Source: Ectothiorhodospira haloalkaliphila ATCC 51935 | Lineage (GTDB): Bacteria; Pseudomonadota; Gammaproteobacteria; Ectothiorhodospirales; Ectothiorhodospiraceae | Length of the DNA stretch: 64,000 bases | NCBI RefSeq assembly: GCF_000633935.1 | Contig: NZ_KK214998.1 | Span: 1,708,397-1,772,396, forward strand | Reading direction: 5' to 3' | In this document: positions 61,094-64,000 of the stretch, piece by piece | How positions within the stretch are numbered: the first letter of the stretch is position 1 | Layout: each line of letters opens with the position of its first letter | Program-made: the position numbers and the translations under genes | The notes under the pieces: generated by a model | The model's database searches: none | What the model was told of the DNA's origin: nothing | The model's input: only the letters and a program-made list of their open reading frames with translations

Positions 61094-62335
61094 ATGGCTC
61101 TTGAGATGTACAGAGAAGCGGTCGATCTCCCCGCCCCGGAGGCGCGTCGTAAGGACGACCCGGCGCCAGCCTCTTCTGATCGTCCGCCCTCAGGGCTGTC
61201 TTCAAACCAAAAAGCAGAACGTACCATGACCTACATTGGCGAGCCGGACTATCGTCATGGGAGCCCTCAGAGCTTGGGAATCCTGATCACCAACCTGGGT
61301 ACCCCGGATGCACCCACGCCGGCGGCACTCAAGCGCTATCTGAAGGAATTCCTCTGGGATCCGCGGGTGGTGGAGGCGCCGCGCCCGCTGTGGTGGCTGC
61401 TGCTCAACGGCCTCATCCTCAACACGCGCCCGCGCAAGAGTGCCGCCAAATATGCCCAGATCTGGGGCGAGGATGGCTCACCGCTGCTGACCACCACCCG
61501 GGCGCAGGGGGCCGCCGTCGCCGAGCGGATGGCGGAACTGCTCCCCGGTCCGGTCAAGGTGGCCGTGGCCATGCGTTACGGCAACCCGTCCATTCGCGCC
61601 GGCCTTGAAGAGTTGCGCCGTGCCGGTGCCCGGCGCATTCTCGTGCTGCCGCTTTATCCCCAGTATGCTGCCTCCACCACCGGTTCCACCTTCGATGCGG
61701 TCACCCAGGAGGTGAGTCGCTGGCGCTGGGTGCCCGAGATTCGTTTCGTCATGGGTTATCACGGTGACCCGGCCTATATTCAGGCAGTGGCAGACAGCAT
61801 CCGTGAGCACTGGCAGGCCAAGGGTCAGGGCGAGCGGTTGCTGTTCTCCTTCCACGGCATCCCACGGGACTACCTGGATCAGGGCGACCCCTACCATTGT
61901 TACTGCCAGACCACGGCCCGCATGGTGGCAGAGAACCTGGGGCTGCCCGAGCATCAATGGCAGGTGGCCTTCCAGTCTCGCTTTGGTCGTCAGCAGTGGC
62001 TGACCCCCTATACCTCGGAGACCATCGCCGAGTTGCCGGGGCAGGGCGTGAAATCACTGGACGTGGTCTGCCCCGGCTTCTCCGCCGATTGCCTGGAGAC
62101 CCTGGAAGAGATTGCCGACGAAAGCCGCGAGGCCTTCCTGGAAGCGGGCGGCGAGTGTTTCAGCTACATTCCCTCCTTGAATACCCGCCGCGACCATACC
62201 AACGCATTGGCTGACCTCATCATGCGTCATATCCAGGGCTGGCCGGAAGCCGACCCGAAGTACGATTACGAAGCCAGGCGGGAGGCCGGGGAACAGGCTC
62301 GGGAGCGGGCCATGGCCATGGGCGCGAAGAACTGA
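61094..62335 (+). CDS. hemH: Ferrochelatase
   Basis: Inserts Fe2+ into protoporphyrin IX, the last step of protoheme synthesis. Motifs: LGILITNLGTPDAPTPAALK, LPLYPQYAASTTGSTFDAV, RLLFSFHGIPRDYLDQGDPY (metal-binding His) and VVCPGFSADCLETLEEIADE (catalytic Glu). The usual start would be ATG 61226 (MTYIGEPDY), but the only strong ribosome site (GGGGGAGGAG) is before ATG 61094, in frame, giving a 44-residue polar N-terminal extension. From 61094 the protein is 413 residues. CinA-like protein follows 12 bases later. Confidence 0.95.
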   Translation: MALEMYREAVDLPAPEARRKDDPAPASSDRPPSGLSSNQKAERTMTYIGEPDYRHGSPQSLGILITNLGTPDAPTPAALKRYLKEFLWDPRVVEAPRPLWWLLLNGLILNTRPRKSAAKYAQIWGEDGSPLLTTTRAQGAAVAERMAELLPGPVKVAVAMRYGNPSIRAGLEELRRAGARRILVLPLYPQYAASTTGSTFDAVTQEVSRWRWVPEIRFVMGYHGDPAYIQAVADSIREHWQAKGQGERLLFSFHGIPRDYLDQGDPYHCYCQTTARMVAENLGLPEHQWQVAFQSRFGRQQWLTPYTSETIAELPGQGVKSLDVVCPGFSADCLETLEEIADESREAFLEAGGECFSYIPSLNTRRDHTNALADLIMRHIQGWPEADPKYDYEARREAGEQARERAMAMGAKN

Positions 62336-62347
62336 GGGGAAGATGGC

Positions 62348-63115
62348 ATGCATATCGCCGCCCTGATCATCGGTGATGAATTGCTGTCCGGCAAGCGCCG
62401 CGACAAACACATGGAATTCCTGATTCAGGCCTTGAGTCGGCGAGGTCTGGAGCTGTCATCCGCCCGTTTTGTGGGTGATGACGCCAACCTGCTCACCGAG
62501 AACCTTCGCCAGACGCTTGCCAGCGGCGCTGTGGTCTTCAGCTTTGGCGGTATCGGCGCCACGCCCGATGACCGCACCCGACAGTGCTTCGCCCGGGCTT
62601 CCGGGGTGGACCTGGCGCTGCACTCGGAGGCCGTGGCCATTCTGGAGGAGCGTTTCGGGGAGTCTGCCTACCCCCATCGCATTCGCATGGCGGAGCTGCC
62701 CGTGGGGTCGTCATTGATCCCGAACCCGGTCAATCGCATCCCGGGCTTCAGCATGAAGCATCATCATTGTGTACCCGGTTTTCCCAACATGGCCTGGCCC
62801 ATGGTGGAGTGGGTGCTGGACACCCATTACACCCATCTGTTCGGCAAGGTGCCGGTGATCGAGCGATTGGTGAAGGTCAGCGGTACACCGGAGTCGGACC
62901 TGGTGCCCATCATGGAGGCAGTCATGGAGCGTTTTCCCGGTATTCGCCTGTCCAGCCTGCCTTCCACCCAGGCGGGTTGTCGCGAGGTGGAGATGGGCGT
63001 CAAGGGCCCGGCAGATGACGCCATGGAGGCCACTCAGATGCTCCTGGCGGCGCTGGATGCCCAGGGGGTGCGCTGGCAGGAGCAGCCGCAGACGAGTTCA
63101 GTGGTTCAGTCCTGA
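62348..63115 (+). CDS. CinA/molybdopterin-binding-domain protein
   Basis: A 255-residue protein with the MoCF/MogA-like domain of CinA: AALIIGDELLSGKRRDKHME, GAVVFSFGGIGATPDDRTRQ and CVPGFPNMAWPMVEW. It lacks the C-terminal nicotinamide-nucleotide deamidase domain of full CinA. The GGIGATPDD loop is the canonical GGTGPTxDD phosphate/pterin-binding loop with Ile and Ala variants. Probably a nucleotide pyrophosphatase-like or binding protein. Cotranscribed with hemH; a strong terminator follows. Confidence 0.88.
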   Translation: MHIAALIIGDELLSGKRRDKHMEFLIQALSRRGLELSSARFVGDDANLLTENLRQTLASGAVVFSFGGIGATPDDRTRQCFARASGVDLALHSEAVAILEERFGESAYPHRIRMAELPVGSSLIPNPVNRIPGFSMKHHHCVPGFPNMAWPMVEWVLDTHYTHLFGKVPVIERLVKVSGTPESDLVPIMEAVMERFPGIRLSSLPSTQAGCREVEMGVKGPADDAMEATQMLLAALDAQGVRWQEQPQTSSVVQS

Positions 63116-63153
63116 GCGTTGGCTCGGCTGGGCGTCTCGATGAAAGCGCCCGA

Positions 63154-63185
63154 ATAAAAAAGCGGCCCCGGGGGCCGCTTTTTTA
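63154..63185. terminator. Bidirectional rho-independent terminator
   Basis: TAAAAAAGCGGCCCC and its complement GGGGCCGCTTTTTTA form a near-perfect GC stem flanked by A and T runs, so it works on both strands. It ends the hemH operon (plus) and the cytochrome b561 gene (minus). Confidence 0.9.
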
Positions 63186-63246
63186 TTGCTGAAATGACCT
63201 GACGGGCCGCGCCTCACCCGCGGGTGTGGGGCGCGGCCCGCTTGCC

Positions 63247-63831
63247 TTAGCGGCTCAGGCTGATGCGGTGCATGACCCAGTCGCCACGGCGCTTGTGACG
63301 CAGACCGGCACCGATATGCAGCACCAACAGGGCGATGATGCACAGTGCCACGATCATGTGAGCCTGGAACAGTTGTTCAGCCAGGGCCGGGTCCTCGGCG
63401 ATCAGGGGCGGCAGTTCCCAGGTGAAGAAGTTGATCGGGAAGCCCGCAGCTGCCGTGGCCAGCCAGCCGACGATGGGCATGGCGATCACCAGCACATACA
63501 GCAGGAAATGCACCGAACGGCTCATGAACCGCTGGAATCCGGACAGATCCACCGCATAGGGCGGCGTGCCCTGGAGCAACCGCACCAACAGGCGCAGCAC
63601 CATCAGGCCCAGCAGGGTGATGCCCAGCGTCTTGTGGGCTATATAGGCCATGTTGGCCATGTCCATGCCTACCAGTTCCACCAGGCGCTCATGGCCAAGG
63701 GTGCCCAGGGTCAGCCCGCCAATCAGCGCGAAGACCAGCAAAACGGCAATCAGCCAGTGCAATACGCGCAGCGGAAAGGAATGGCGCGGCAGCCCGGAGG
63801 CTACGCCAACACTCGGATAGTCTGTACTCAT
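63247..63831 (-). CDS. Cytochrome b561 family protein
   Basis: A 194-residue membrane protein with four helices: LHWLIAVLLVFALIGGLTLG, HKTLGITLLGLMVLRLLV, HFLLYVLVIAMPIVGWLATA and MIVALCIIALLVLHIGAGLR. The His residues at LHW, AHKT, VHFLL and LHIGAGLRHK are positioned to ligate two b hemes. It is the CybB type, which oxidises quinol or superoxide at the membrane. It reads toward the shared terminator. The 170 bases to the window end hold only its upstream region. Confidence 0.92.
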   Translation of the reverse strand: MSTDYPSVGVASGLPRHSFPLRVLHWLIAVLLVFALIGGLTLGTLGHERLVELVGMDMANMAYIAHKTLGITLLGLMVLRLLVRLLQGTPPYAVDLSGFQRFMSRSVHFLLYVLVIAMPIVGWLATAAAGFPINFFTWELPPLIAEDPALAEQLFQAHMIVALCIIALLVLHIGAGLRHKRRGDWVMHRISLSR

Positions 63832-64000
63832 GGTCGCTCCCTTATTGGTTTGTGATGGGGTCGGCCCCGTCCACAGGTTTGCGTTGACCGACCCATTGGT
63901 TAACCCGCATACAGTTTAAGCCCTAATCCGGTCTCAACATAAGCCACAGGGCTGTAATCGGATCTGCTCGGTGCATTGTCCCTGTGATGTTTTCGCACCC

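Noticed and set aside
1-64000. CRISPR array
   Set aside because: No regularly spaced direct repeats and no cas gene were seen; the repeats present are palindromic intergenic elements.
1-64000. Complete insertion sequence
   Set aside because: Only fragments of transposase-like genes (left edge, 4187-4260) and Rpn-family pieces were found, without paired terminal repeats.

Overview
The window is high-GC gammaproteobacterial DNA. The gene set suggests a sulfur-oxidising or phototrophic Ectothiorhodospiraceae/Thioalkalivibrio-like autotroph: a carboxysome-type tandem-BMC shell protein (CsoS1D-like), an Rnf operon with an embedded giant pyruvate:ferredoxin oxidoreductase, a split-alpha proton-pumping transhydrogenase, cytochrome b561, and HrpA/PriA/ArgS/HemH of gammaproteobacterial type. 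The assignment is inference from protein families, since no rRNA gene is present.

Layout. (1) 1-17 kb is an accessory island crowded with toxin-antitoxin (TA) loci and their wrecks. AbiEi/AbiEii, HigBA, Phd/PIN and ParDE look intact. RelBE, MNT/HEPN, RES/Xre, a DUF5615-like gene and three further PIN loci are truncated or frameshifted. Two segments occur twice: a dinB piece (about 551-873, matching the full dinB at 12512-13669) and an MNT-Rpn piece (2338-2970 and 9925-10577). Cargo genes (GNAT, HIT, DUF429, a deleted serine hydrolase, a defence-type helicase fragment) lie between them. (2) 17.3-20.7 kb holds a membrane protein, a dadA remnant and a PAS-GGDEF-EAL protein. (3) 20.9-27.3 kb is a tightly overlapped four-gene SMC operon of the Wadjet/MksBEFG class (order C-B-A-D). 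(4) 27.4-29.9 kb holds an orphan CsoS1D-like shell protein, a Nudix hydrolase, a DUF2939 protein and a deaminase. (5) 30.0-34.8 kb is a PAAR-like T6SS-type effector with a membrane-active-looking C-terminus and a probable immunity gene; the 3' part is visibly AT-richer. (6) 35.0-36.4 kb holds a glycine-zipper lipoprotein, a DUF1841 protein and a REP cluster. (7) 36.4-47.0 kb is rnfB-PFOR-rnfCDGEA plus a small Cys-rich protein. (8) 47.1-63.8 kb is mostly core: a glutamine amidotransferase, hrpA, a SPOR protein, argS, vapBC, priA, pntB-pntAb-pntAa, an HNH nuclease, hemH, a CinA-like protein and cytochrome b561.

How the parts fit. The Rnf complex would exchange electrons between NADH and ferredoxin coupled to an ion gradient. 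The PFOR encoded inside the same operon makes or consumes reduced ferredoxin and carries its own C-terminal ferredoxin domain, so the operon reads as one pyruvate/ferredoxin/NADH module; transhydrogenase adds NADPH balancing nearby. The island side is dominated by systems against foreign DNA or phage: AbiE, the plasmid-restricting SMC operon, and many TA modules in different stages of decay. No complete insertion sequence, CRISPR array, tRNA or rRNA gene was recognised.
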